Under the pieces are notes generated by a model. It was given only the letters and a program-made list of their open reading frames with translations, searched no databases and was not told the origin of the DNA. 64,000 nt of DNA from Paenibacillus radicis (ex Gao et al. 2016) (GTDB taxonomy: Bacteria; Bacillota; Bacilli; Paenibacillales; Paenibacillaceae), in assembly GCF_014641555.1 (NCBI RefSeq), contig NZ_BMHY01000015.1, forward strand, positions 41,398 to 105,397, read 5' to 3'. Both the position numbers and the translations under genes were made by a program. This document shows, piece by piece, positions 8,357-16,423 of this stretch (within the stretch, counting starts at the first letter, position 1; each line of letters opens with the position of its first letter).

Positions 8357-9073
8357 TTGGCAGGCGATCCATTATTTCTCTTCGGCGTTTTTGCCGCAGG
8401 GCTCTTATCGTTTTTTGCACCATGTATTTTGCCGCTGCTACCCGTGTATGTTGCCTACTTATCGGGAACCGGCGCGAGCAGCGCGAACTCAGAGACGACT
8501 AATTCCGGCTCTTTTCGGCTTCGGCCTAGACTCATCATAAGGACACTGTTGTTTGTCCTTGGGTTATCTACCGTATTCATCTTCCTCGGTTTTGGCTTCG
8601 GGACGATCGGCACCGTCATTACAAGCTCCCGATTCATTGCGGTATGCGGAGCCATCGTTATCCTGTTCGGGATATACCAGACGGGATGGATTAAGCTTTC
8701 TTTTCTGGAACGAGAAAAGAAAATATCCAGTGATCGCATCACTAAAAAGGGATATATCGGCGCTTTTCTGCTAGGGCTGACCTTCAGCTTCGGATGGACG
8801 CCGTGCATCGGTCCCGTGCTGGCGGCTATTCTCAGTATCGCAGCTGGCGAAGGCTCTCCAGCTTACGGCGGCTTCCTGATGCTCATCTATACGCTGGGAC
8901 TGGCGATTCCCTTTTTGCTGATGTCTGTTTTTTCAGATTTTATTCTCACACGGATCAGACGGTTGTATAAATTTATGGGGGTCATTAAGGTCGTGTCCGG
9001 CTGTATTCTCATCCTGATGGGAATTTTGCTTATGACGGACCAGCTCAACACAATTGTCGTATGGTTTCAGTAA
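8357..9073 (+). CDS. ccdA: CcdA-type thiol-disulfide electron transporter
   Basis: About 238 residues and six membrane helices. The two conserved redox cysteines sit in FFAPCILPLLP near the N-terminus and in FGWTPCIGPVL in helix four. CcdA passes electrons from cytoplasmic thioredoxin to thiol proteins outside the membrane. AGGTGGTG at 8343-8350 supports the TTG at 8357 as start. The next gene is an extracytoplasmic thioredoxin-like lipoprotein and the one after it an MsrAB lipoprotein, so the electron path is probably CcdA to thioredoxin to MsrAB. The gene lies six bases after the kinase's reading frame and belongs to the same operon. Confidence 0.9.
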   Translation: MAGDPLFLFGVFAAGLLSFFAPCILPLLPVYVAYLSGTGASSANSETTNSGSFRLRPRLIIRTLLFVLGLSTVFIFLGFGFGTIGTVITSSRFIAVCGAIVILFGIYQTGWIKLSFLEREKKISSDRITKKGYIGAFLLGLTFSFGWTPCIGPVLAAILSIAAGEGSPAYGGFLMLIYTLGLAIPFLLMSVFSDFILTRIRRLYKFMGVIKVVSGCILILMGILLMTDQLNTIVVWFQ

Positions 9074-9092
9074 ACGACTGGGGGTATGAAAT

Positions 9093-9656
9093 ATGAAGAT
9101 CGCAAAACAGCTAGTCAAATTTATACTGATAGCAGGCGTTCTCCTTACGGTTTTGGCCGCTTGCGGCGCTAACACCAAGGAAACCATGCAAGATTCTACT
9201 ACAGGTACTGTGGATAACAGTAAAATCATGAACAAGGGTACAGCCGCTCCTTCGTTCTCCTTAAGCGATCTGAACGGGAATGAAATTCAGCTTGCCGATC
9301 TCAAGGGCCAGAAGGTTTACGTGAAATATTGGGCTTCCTGGTGCTCCATTTGTCTGGCGGGACTAGAAGACTTAAATACGCTGGCCGGTCAAAACAATAA
9401 TTTTCACGTGATTACGATCGTCACACCGAATTATAAAGGCGAGAAATCCAAGCAGGATTTTACGGAATGGTTTCCGAAGCAGCCCTATCCTAATATCACG
9501 GTGTTGTTTGACGAGGACGGCGTTTGGGCGAAGAAATTCGGTTTAAGAGGTTATCCGAGTTCCTATTATATCGGTTCAGACGGCATTCTGGTCAAATCAT
9601 CCCCCGGCCATGCCTCCAATGACACGATCATGGAGACATTCAAGGAAATAATGTGA
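9093..9656 (+). CDS. Thioredoxin-like lipoprotein (TlpA/ResA type)
   Basis: 187 residues. Lipoprotein signal with lipobox LAAC (Cys about residue 24) and a Ser/Thr/Asn linker. The AhpC/TSA-redoxin domain has active site WASWCSIC near residue 87-93 and cis-Pro region GLRGYPSSYYI. Such a membrane-tethered reductant serves MsrAB in streptococci (Etrx proteins) and is fused to MsrAB in Neisseria PilB. Here it stays a separate protein between CcdA and MsrAB, with its stop inside the MsrAB ribosome binding region. Confidence 0.9.
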   Translation: MKIAKQLVKFILIAGVLLTVLAACGANTKETMQDSTTGTVDNSKIMNKGTAAPSFSLSDLNGNEIQLADLKGQKVYVKYWASWCSICLAGLEDLNTLAGQNNNFHVITIVTPNYKGEKSKQDFTEWFPKQPYPNITVLFDEDGVWAKKFGLRGYPSSYYIGSDGILVKSSPGHASNDTIMETFKEIM

Positions 9657-9667
9657 GGAGGATGTCT

Positions 9668-10765
9668 ATGAGAAACGTTACATTAGCCGTATTTCTAGCT
9701 GCGATCGTTCTAGTGCTGTCCGCCTGTGGAGCCATCAGTACCGACCATACCCGGCAGGATGCAAAGACAGCAACGACGGCCAAAGTCAACAAACCCGCTC
9801 CAATTCCCGATTCCGAGCTGCGGGACTTGTACTTAGCCGGCGGCTGCTTCTGGGGTGTGGAGGCATATATGTCCCGCATCAATGGTGTTTATGACGTAAC
9901 CTCAGGATATGCGAACGGAGAGGGTGAAAACCCGACGTATAAAGATGTGATCCGAGGAGATCGCGGCTTCGCCGAAACCGTTCATGTGAAATACGATCCG
10001 AAGCAAGTTACGCTGCAGAAGCTGCTTGCCGATTACTTCCGCGTAATCGACCCGACTAGCATGAATAAGCAAGGGAATGACCAAGGCGTTCAGTACCGGA
10101 CAGGGATTTACTATACGAATGCCGAAGATGCAGAGGTCATTCAACAAGCTGTAACTGAGGAGCAAGAAAAGTACAGTAAGCCGATTGTCACCGAGGTATT
10201 GCCTTTGCAGAACTACTATCTGGCAGAAGAGTATCATCAAGATTATTTAGAAAAAAATCCGAATGGATATTGCCACATCGATCTAAGCATTCTGGATGAT
10301 CAGGAGATCGTGATCGATCCCTTGCAGTATCCGAGACCAACCGACGAACAATTAAAGATGAAGTTAACGGAAGCTCAGTATGCGGTAGCTGTCAACAATG
10401 ACACGGAACACGCATTCACTAATGAGTATTGGGATAATGAGGAACCCGGCATTTATGTAGATGTAGCGACCGGAGAGCCTCTCTTCTCCAGCCGGGATAA
10501 GTATGATTCCGGTTGCGGGTGGCCGAGCTTCACGAAGCCAATCATCGCGGAAGTTGTTACCTATCATGAGGATACGAGCTTCGGGATGGTTCGAACAGAG
10601 GTGCGAAGCCGGGCAGGCGACATTCATCTCGGTCATGTGTTCGACGACGGACCCGCAGATCGCGGAGGCAAACGTTATTGCATCAATAGCGCATCTATTC
10701 AATTCATCCCGGCCGACCAAATGGATAAGGAGCATTACGGCTACTTGATATCTGCGGTGGAATAA
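9668..10765 (+). CDS. msrAB: Membrane-anchored MsrA-MsrB methionine sulfoxide reductase
   Basis: About 365 residues. The lipobox LSAC shows it is anchored outside the membrane. The MsrA domain (about residues 45-200) has GGCFWGVE with the catalytic Cys and the YHQDYLEKNP motif. The MsrB domain (about 225-360) has CGWPSF, HLGHVFDDGP and catalytic Cys in RYCINSASIQF. The usual zinc-binding CxxC pairs of MsrB are absent, which occurs in many fused enzymes. Together the domains reduce both S and R sulfoxides of protein-bound Met. AGGAGG at 9656-9661 favours the ATG at 9668. Reducing power probably comes from the two upstream genes. Confidence 0.95.
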   Translation: MRNVTLAVFLAAIVLVLSACGAISTDHTRQDAKTATTAKVNKPAPIPDSELRDLYLAGGCFWGVEAYMSRINGVYDVTSGYANGEGENPTYKDVIRGDRGFAETVHVKYDPKQVTLQKLLADYFRVIDPTSMNKQGNDQGVQYRTGIYYTNAEDAEVIQQAVTEEQEKYSKPIVTEVLPLQNYYLAEEYHQDYLEKNPNGYCHIDLSILDDQEIVIDPLQYPRPTDEQLKMKLTEAQYAVAVNNDTEHAFTNEYWDNEEPGIYVDVATGEPLFSSRDKYDSGCGWPSFTKPIIAEVVTYHEDTSFGMVRTEVRSRAGDIHLGHVFDDGPADRGGKRYCINSASIQFIPADQMDKEHYGYLISAVE

Positions 10766-10786
10766 ATGAAGCTGAACGCTAGCTTT

Positions 10787-10838
10787 ACAACAAACAGGTC
10801 CGTGAAGTCGCTCATGCAGCGATTCACGGACCTGTTTT
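10787..10838. terminator. Bidirectional terminator (repeat copy 2)
   Basis: Stem CAGGTCCGTGAAGTCGCT / AGCGATTCACGGACCTG, then five T, between convergent msrAB and the FecCD gene. It matches the tRNA-Leu terminator at 5813-5865 almost base for base, including the left flank TTACAAC-AACAG. Confidence 0.85.
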
Positions 10839-10850
10839 TAGTTTCACTCT

Positions 10851-11873
10851 TTAAACGCGAGACCCCTTCTTTCTTAATAAATAGATAAAGAACGGAGCGC
10901 CGATCGCTCCAGTCAAAATGCCGACTGGCAGTTCAATCGGAGCAAAAATAATTCTGGACAAGGTATCGAAGATCGTCATAACGGAAATTCCGATTAAAGC
11001 CGATGCAGGCAGCAGCAGCCGATAATCGTGGCCAAACAGCATCCGGGTCACATGCGGAACAATCATGCCTACAAACCCAAGCAGTCCCACAACGCTCACG
11101 GCGCTGGCTGACAATAATGCCGCCACGGCTATTACGAGAACCCTCGCAGCTTCCACGTTGAGTCCCAGGCCTTTCGCATTCTGCTCATCCAATGCTAAAA
11201 TGTTCATCCGCCTCGCGAGCAGGAGCGCGCTTATGCCGCCAATGACTGTATAGGGCAGAAGCTGCTGAAAGTGCGGCCAGGTTTTTGCCGAGAGTCCTCC
11301 TACCAGAAACAATAAAGCGCCGTCAACCCGGTCACTGTAAAAGACGAGCATCGCGGATATGCCCGATCCGAAAAATGCCGAAACGGCGACTCCCGCTAAT
11401 ATAAGCCGGACGGGCTGAATGCCGTTTTTCCAAGCTAATGCATAGACCAATCCCGCTGCGATTAACGCCCCGATAAATGCAGCGGGTGTCATCAAATAGC
11501 TGTACGCTGGAAAAAGAACAATCATAGCGATGCCGGTTAGGCCCGCTCCTGATGAAACTCCAATAATATGAGGATCAGCCATCGGGTTTCTCATAACGCC
11601 CTGCAGCAATGCGCCAGCCAGAGCCAGATGGATGCCGACAAGCGCAGCTACTAATGTTCTTGGGAAACGTACATTCCAAATAATATCGTGAGTGCCGCCC
11701 GTTTCCGCCCCTCGAAACACGCCGATAATATCAAGCACATGAATGGAGACCGCTCCTTGAACCAAGCTGAATAAAACACCAGCCAGAGCAAGCAAGAAGA
11801 TGGCAATGAAAGCGACAGTCCGGGAAGGTACGGGAAGCCTTCCACTTCTTTGCGCGTTAGTTTTCAAATGCAT
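10851..11873 (-). CDS. FecCD-type ABC transporter permease
   Basis: 340 residues with about nine to ten membrane helices, of the FecCD/BtuC family that imports iron-siderophore, heme or cobalamin. Family motifs include RFPRTLVAALVGIHLALAGALLQGVMRNPMADPHIIG near residues 50-85 and GFVGMIVPHVTRML near 260. The start ATG lies inside the 3' end of the upstream binding-protein gene (17-base overlap) and lacks a good ribosome binding site, so translation is probably coupled. No ATPase gene follows in the operon; it must be shared or encoded elsewhere. Confidence 0.9.
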   Translation of the reverse strand: MHLKTNAQRSGRLPVPSRTVAFIAIFLLALAGVLFSLVQGAVSIHVLDIIGVFRGAETGGTHDIIWNVRFPRTLVAALVGIHLALAGALLQGVMRNPMADPHIIGVSSGAGLTGIAMIVLFPAYSYLMTPAAFIGALIAAGLVYALAWKNGIQPVRLILAGVAVSAFFGSGISAMLVFYSDRVDGALLFLVGGLSAKTWPHFQQLLPYTVIGGISALLLARRMNILALDEQNAKGLGLNVEAARVLVIAVAALLSASAVSVVGLLGFVGMIVPHVTRMLFGHDYRLLLPASALIGISVMTIFDTLSRIIFAPIELPVGILTGAIGAPFFIYLLRKKGSRV

Positions 11874-12855
11874 CCGGGTATACCAAATGTGCTAGATAAG
11901 AAAACGGCCGGTCCATGTCCAGCCCCGGATTATTGACAAAGTCAGCTGGCAAAAACGACAGCTTGCCTTCCTTAACAGCACGGAGAGAGGACCACGCCGG
12001 ATTTTTCTCCATATCCTCCTTAAGCCGCTCCTTCCCCTCTTCCTCTGTACCGTGTACGACAAGAAAAATATAGTCCGGATCTGCAGCAATTAAAGATTCA
12101 ATACTGTAAGGCACTGAGCCTGGATGGTCGCCTGCCGGCATATCATCCGCTATATTTCTAAGCTTTAAACGGTCCGCTATATCCAGAGTCAGCGTTCCGC
12201 TTTTTTGTATCGACACCCCCATTGGCATGATCGTTATTGCGGCAAATGATACTGGTTGATTCGGCACTTTTTCAACAATAGCCTGTATTCGGCTCTGCAT
12301 TTCCTTAACTGCTTGTTCCGTCTCCTTTTCTTTGCCCAGCAGCTGTCCAAACAGTATCCCAGTCTCTATAACCTTGTCATAGCTGTCTATTTTCGTTAAA
12401 GCTAGCGGAATGCCGCTGGCAGCCAATGATTTTCTAAGCCCCGCATGGAAAAAAGCTTGCCCAATGACCAAATCGGGCTTTAACGCGATCACTTTCTCCA
12501 AGCTGACGGCTTGAATTTCCCCTACCATATCAACCGTCTTTGCTCCCTCCGGCAGTTCTGTTCCGGGTGCGGTTGCCAATCCAACTGCTGTGCCGCCAAG
12601 CTGATCAAACAACGCCATAGCTTCCGTATTCAATAAAACGATACGTTCCGGCTTACGCTTCAATGTTACTTGTTCACCGGAAGCATCTTTGAAAGTGAGA
12701 TATGGCGGCGGCTGCCCTTGCTCATCCTTGTTTGGAGATGCCGTGCTAGCCCCCGATTGACCTGAGTTCGCGGTGGTGCTGGAGGAACAGGCTGATAAGA
12801 TCACAAGAATGCACATACCCGCCAACCAGAGAAACCATCTTTTATTTGGATTCAA
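11857..12855 (-). CDS. Iron/heme/cobalamin-type ABC substrate-binding lipoprotein
   Basis: 332 residues. Lipobox LSAC near residue 23, then a PBP class III fold (RKPERIVLLNTEAMALFDQLGG, IALKPDLVIGQAFF, VKEGKLSFLPADFVNNPG), as in FhuD, BtuF and IsdE proteins. AAGGAGG eight bases before the TTG at 12855 sets the start. It lies between a cytochrome c gene and the permease. The ligand cannot be read from sequence; a heme or iron chelate is likely from the neighbours. Confidence 0.85.
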   Translation of the reverse strand: MNPNKRWFLWLAGMCILVILSACSSSTTANSGQSGASTASPNKDEQGQPPPYLTFKDASGEQVTLKRKPERIVLLNTEAMALFDQLGGTAVGLATAPGTELPEGAKTVDMVGEIQAVSLEKVIALKPDLVIGQAFFHAGLRKSLAASGIPLALTKIDSYDKVIETGILFGQLLGKEKETEQAVKEMQSRIQAIVEKVPNQPVSFAAITIMPMGVSIQKSGTLTLDIADRLKLRNIADDMPAGDHPGSVPYSIESLIAADPDYIFLVVHGTEEEGKERLKEDMEKNPAWSSLRAVKEGKLSFLPADFVNNPGLDMDRPFSYLAHLVYPDAFEN

Positions 12856-12878
12856 TCTTACAGCCTCCTTATCACTTT

Positions 12879-13238
12879 CTACTTCATCTCCGATAACCAG
12901 CGGGAGAGGTTATGGATTTCTTCCTCCGAGAGACGCTTCTCAAACTTCGGCATCCCTTTGCGGCCGTTTGCCACAATATCAAAGATTTCTTCCTCCGTTA
13001 ATCGGCTGCCAACGTTCTGAAGACTGGGGCCAGCCCTGCCTTGCAGGTCAACACCGTGACAGGATATACATTTTTTCTTGTAGATCAATTGTTCATCACT
13101 AGGGCCGGCGCTCTGCTCGCCATTACTGCTTGTTTTCGTTGCATCCGTATTGTTTGCGCCTGGTGCCCCGCAAGCCGATAAAAGCAGCACACCTGCCAAG
13201 AGACATATTACGAAACCATTTTTAAATCTGATCATCAT
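12879..13238 (-). CDS. Cytochrome c lipoprotein (c-551 type)
   Basis: About 119 residues. Lipobox LSAC, an Asn/Ser/Thr-rich linker, then one heme-binding CISCH motif and a Met ligand in GMPKFEKRLSEEE. This is the architecture of the small membrane-anchored cytochromes c of Bacillales (CccB, c-551) that carry electrons to terminal oxidases. GGAG just before ATGATG at 13238 indicates the start; the frame is open to 13274 without support. It is the first gene of an operon with a binding protein and a FecCD permease, an unusual partnership. Confidence 0.9.
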   Translation of the reverse strand: MMIRFKNGFVICLLAGVLLLSACGAPGANNTDATKTSSNGEQSAGPSDEQLIYKKKCISCHGVDLQGRAGPSLQNVGSRLTEEEIFDIVANGRKGMPKFEKRLSEEEIHNLSRWLSEMK

Positions 13239-13365
13239 TAAATCTCCTTTCCCTTCCAATTCAACAGCTATCATAACAAAAGAACCGCAAATTCAAATGA
13301 CCCGTTCTAGCTATGCGGAGGCTTGAATTTATGAGCGTTTGATGACAAGTGGTTTGCGCTTGGTG

Positions 13366-13493
13366 CCCCGGGCTCGCTGCGCGGTTTGGTCCATGCTGCC
13401 GTTCTTGATTCCATTTCTATCATCGCTAATACGATAACAAATGGATCGAACCTGCAAAATGTCATCATGAACTCAAACCGCTCCGCTCACCCC
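13366..13493. repeat. Dispersed hairpin repeat, copy A
   Basis: Runs from CCCCGGGCTC to CCGCTCACCC. The copy at 63603-63729 has roughly 85% identity. Both fold into one long bulged hairpin: outer arm GGTTTG/CAAACC, then CATG/CATG, then CCATTT/AAATGG and ATCG/CGAT around a short loop. Where copies differ in the arms, paired bases change together (see findings). Confidence 0.8.
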
Positions 13494-13574
13494 TGCTCAT
13501 GCTTGCCCCTCATAGCAAAACCTCACGCTCATAGTGCGCTTCCCTTCATTCCTGGGAACACCAGCTGCACGAAT

Positions 13575-13765
13575 CAAAATGTAAAAGTACAGTTTGTCAG
13601 CCGTTTTTTCGGCGATTTATCGCATCAAAATGCAAATATGCATTTTGATTGGCTGAAAAAGCACCTCTGAGGGGGAATCGGGGAATTCAAATGCACTTTT
13701 GCATTTTGATAGCTGTTTGGAGCTCTTTTGGGACCAATCAGCCTGCACTTTTACATTTTGATTTT
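13575..13765. repeat. Cluster of CAAAATG repeats in both orientations
   Basis: Four related units: ATCAAAATGTAAAAGTACA at about 13575, a palindrome ATCAAAATGCA-AATA-TGCATTTTGAT at about 13623, TGCACTTTTGCATTTTGAT at about 13692 and TGCACTTTTACATTTTGAT at about 13744. The first and last are inverted copies of each other. Confidence 0.7.
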
Positions 13766-13790
13766 CTAAATTAATTCTTATAAAACCCAC

Positions 13791-13819
13791 TTGACAACTA
13801 TGATTAATGAGATTATATT
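13791..13819 (+). promoter_or_regulatory. Sigma-A promoter of the amino-acid importer
   Basis: TTGACA (13791-13796), 17-base spacer, TATATT (13814-13819). The transcript would have a leader of about 180 bases before the ATG at 14005. Confidence 0.85.
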
Positions 13820-13841
13820 ATGTAAAAATAACTAAAAATCT

Positions 13842-13933
13842 GATAATGAATTATCGAATCTTGATAATCTATCAAACGGTCATTGAAAAATTTAACAGAG
13901 CGCATGCGAGGAAAGGACGTCGATAGCACCTCG
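13842..13933 (+). promoter_or_regulatory. Structured leader of the amino-acid importer
   Basis: Inside the 5' leader are GATAATGAATTATC (13842-13855), TTGATA-ATC-TATCAA (13861-13875) and a CGAGG/CCTCG arm (13907-13911 with 13929-13933). I see no T-box, S-box or other known riboswitch signature. Whether it regulates is unknown. Confidence 0.35.
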
Positions 13934-14004
13934 AATTAACAGTAGTAAACCGCAATACATAAGACGCAATTACACTAAAACTATGAATGAAGGAAGGGTC
14001 TCCT

Positions 14005-14862
14005 ATGAAAAAATTCAGCTCATTACTCACTCTAACTCTGGCATTTGTTATTCTCTTGGCAGGCTGCAGCCAGAAATCCAATACACCTGCAAACTCCAAC
14101 ACCCCTCAAAATGCCTCAACTGAACAAAACAGTGACAGCAAAGATGAGAATACGTTAGACAAAATTAAAAAAGCCGGAAAAATTGTGATCGGCACCGGCG
14201 GCAATTATCGTCCTTTTAACTACATGAATGAAAAAAATGAATTGGTTGGCTTCGATATTGAATGGGGCAACATTATAGCCGAGGGTCTCGGCGTGAAGGC
14301 GGAATTCATTACCGGACAATTCTCGGGCTTGACGCCAGGACTGCTGGCAGGCAAATTCGATATTTTGCTGGCTGGGGTCAATGTGACGGATGAACGGAAG
14401 AAATCGGTTGATTTCGCAGAGCCATACGGCCGCGATGGCGTTGTAGCCGTCGTTAACAAAGAAGGCAGCAACAACCCTGCCGATATTAACGACCTGCAAG
14501 GCAAAGTAGTTGGCGTCATCGGCGGCGCAACCGCTCAAGCCGTTGTAAAGGGCATCGGCGGCTACAAAGAAATCAAGGAATATCCGGGCGGGACGGAAGT
14601 ATTCAAGGATCTGGTCAACAAACGTGTTGATCTTGTCTCGATCGGTCAGGATGCGGCTGGGGACTATCTGAAGAATTCGCCTGACGGCTCCAAGCTGGAA
14701 ATTGCCGGAGAACCTTATACGATTGTGGATGTAGCGATTCCGCTACGTAAAAATAACGCTGCGCTGAAGGAAGCGATCGATAAAATCATTCTGGAAAAGA
14801 AGCAAGACGGCACGTACCAGAAGCTTGCTGAGAAGTACTTTGGATTTCAATTTGACAAATAA
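14005..14862 (+). CDS. Polar amino-acid ABC transporter substrate-binding lipoprotein
   Basis: 285 residues. Lipobox LAGC near residue 20, a Ser/Asn/Gln-rich linker, then an SBP_bac_3 domain opening with IKKAGKIVIGTGGNYRPFNY and with LVGFDIEWGNIIAEGLG, DILLAGVNVTDERKKSVDF and the typical C-terminal ILEKKQDGTYQKLAEKYFG. This family binds cystine, glutamine, histidine, arginine or lysine; the ligand is not readable. The frame opens at 13987 but the site AAGGAAGG before the ATG at 14005 is the better start. First gene of a three-gene importer. Confidence 0.9.
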   Translation: MKKFSSLLTLTLAFVILLAGCSQKSNTPANSNTPQNASTEQNSDSKDENTLDKIKKAGKIVIGTGGNYRPFNYMNEKNELVGFDIEWGNIIAEGLGVKAEFITGQFSGLTPGLLAGKFDILLAGVNVTDERKKSVDFAEPYGRDGVVAVVNKEGSNNPADINDLQGKVVGVIGGATAQAVVKGIGGYKEIKEYPGGTEVFKDLVNKRVDLVSIGQDAAGDYLKNSPDGSKLEIAGEPYTIVDVAIPLRKNNAALKEAIDKIILEKKQDGTYQKLAEKYFGFQFDK

Positions 14863-14953
14863 CTAGCACTTTCGGCCTTCGTATCGGTAAGGTAAGCAGC
14901 CGGGTGCGGAGGCCGTTATCGTGTCAGACGAAAGATAGAAAGGAGCAGCATGA

Positions 14954-15610
14954 TTGAATCTGGAAACTATTGCTCAAGTATTCCCCTTCCTATTAAAGGG
15001 CGCTCTCGTTACCTTTGAGATTTCGATATTAGCTATTGTCGTCGGTACGCTGCTTGGTTTCTTTCTGGCGGTACTTCGCTTGTCGCATAATAAGCTGATA
15101 CGCTTTCTGGCTACCGCTTATATATGGGTGTTCCGCGGTGTCCCCATCTTGATGGTTCTCGTATTTATCTATTATACGCCTCCATTTGGCATTACCTTGT
15201 CGGCTTTCGCGGCTGGACTTCTTGGACTCTCCTTTAACGCCGCGGCCTATAAGGCGGAAATTATCCGAACCGGATTGTTGGCTATTCCGAAAGGGCAGAT
15301 TGAGGCTGCGGAAGCGATCGGCATGACTCCATGGCAAATTCTAATCCGGATTCGAATACCGCAAATTATCCGCTTCATTCTCCCAACCTATATTAGCAAC
15401 TCCGTGGCATTGCTCAAGGAATCAGCTCAGGTATCGGTCATTACCGTCCCCGATCTAATGTTGAATGCACAAAGCCAGTTCAGCAGCACCTATATGCCTT
15501 ATGAAACGCTAGGCGTTGCAGCCGTGTTGTACTTGGCCATGACGAGCTTGCTGATGACGCTGCAAATCTATACCGAACGGAAACTGAATTTGAATGCCGG
15601 CCGCAAATAA
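14954..15610 (+). CDS. Polar amino-acid ABC transporter permease
   Basis: 218 residues with five predicted helices and the HisMQ-type EAA loop (GQIEAAEAIGMTPWQILIRIRIPQ, about residues 115-140). AAAGGAG eight bases before the TTG at 14954 decides the start over an out-of-frame ATG at 14950. As the only permease gene in the cluster it probably forms a homodimer in the complex with the flanking binding protein and ATPase. Confidence 0.9.
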   Translation: MNLETIAQVFPFLLKGALVTFEISILAIVVGTLLGFFLAVLRLSHNKLIRFLATAYIWVFRGVPILMVLVFIYYTPPFGITLSAFAAGLLGLSFNAAAYKAEIIRTGLLAIPKGQIEAAEAIGMTPWQILIRIRIPQIIRFILPTYISNSVALLKESAQVSVITVPDLMLNAQSQFSSTYMPYETLGVAAVLYLAMTSLLMTLQIYTERKLNLNAGRK

Positions 15611-15646
15611 GCTTAGGCCAGTATACGTAATAAGGAGGTCACAGCT

Positions 15647-16411
15647 ATGCCTGTTCTGGAGCTGGTGAATATAAGCAAAACTTTTGGCACAAAGACCGTT
15701 GTCCAGAGTACAAACTTCTCCATTCAAAAAGGCGAGGTCGTTTCCATTATTGGGCCCAGCGGAGCTGGAAAAAGCTCTCTCCTGCGGATGATTAATTTGC
15801 TGGAGGTTCCTTCTTCCGGTCAAATTGTTATCGACAGCCAGCCTGTGGAATATAAGCTCAATCGTGCCAGTCACCTCACCTTTCTCTCCAAGTTTAAGCT
15901 TAGTAAGGTAAGAAGCAAGGTGGGCATGGTGTTCCAGCATTTCAACCTGTGGGAGCATAAATCTGTACTGGACAATATTATCGAAGGTCCCGTTAACGTC
16001 AATAAAAAATCAAAACGGGAGGCCATCCGGCATGCGGAGGAACTGCTTGCCCGTGTCGGTCTGTTGGAAAAGAAAGACGATTATCCCGGCATGCTGTCGG
16101 GCGGACAACAGCAGCGGGTAGCGATTACCCGAGCGCTGGCGATGGAGCCAAGTGTGCTATTGTTCGACGAGCCTACCTCCTCCTTGGACCCTGAACTTGT
16201 AGGCGAAGTGCTGCAAATGATGACCCAGCTTGCCGAAGAAGGGATGACGATGATCGTCGTCACGCATGAAATGCGTTTTGCCCGTCAGGTGTCTGACCGG
16301 GTGCTATATATGGAAGAAGGCCGCATCGTGGCGGAAGGAACACCGGAGGAAATTTTCGAATCGAAGGATAATGCCAGACTGAACCGATTTTTCAGCAGTT
16401 TGCACGGTTGA
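15647..16411 (+). CDS. Polar amino-acid ABC transporter ATPase
   Basis: 254 residues. Walker A GPSGAGKSS (about residue 39), Q-loop VFQHFN, signature LSGGQQQR, Walker B VLLFDEPTSSLD and H-loop VTHEM are all intact. An excellent AAGGAGG lies before the ATG. The residues around FQHFNLWEHKSVLDNI and the length are typical of GlnQ/HisP/TcyC-type ATPases. It completes the importer begun at 14005. Confidence 0.95.
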   Translation: MPVLELVNISKTFGTKTVVQSTNFSIQKGEVVSIIGPSGAGKSSLLRMINLLEVPSSGQIVIDSQPVEYKLNRASHLTFLSKFKLSKVRSKVGMVFQHFNLWEHKSVLDNIIEGPVNVNKKSKREAIRHAEELLARVGLLEKKDDYPGMLSGGQQQRVAITRALAMEPSVLLFDEPTSSLDPELVGEVLQMMTQLAEEGMTMIVVTHEMRFARQVSDRVLYMEEGRIVAEGTPEEIFESKDNARLNRFFSSLHG

Positions 16412-16423
16412 CAGGGGGCGGCT

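Larger units (their letters stand above)
13239..14004. other. Non-coding stretch with two repeat types and a leader
   Basis: About 765 bases without a convincing gene. It holds, from left to right, a 128-base structured repeat (13366-13493), a cluster of four AT-rich CAAAATG-type repeats (about 13575-13765), a strong sigma-A promoter (13791-13819) and a 180-base leader of the amino-acid importer. The only open frame of note (13386-13670) is composed of these repeats. Confidence 0.7.

Noticed and set aside
13386..13670. 94-codon frame in the non-coding gap
   Set aside because: It runs through the hairpin repeat and the CAAAATG repeats and has no ribosome binding site.
13239..14004. CRISPR-like array
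   Set aside because: The repeats differ in orientation and spacing, are imperfect and there are no cas genes.
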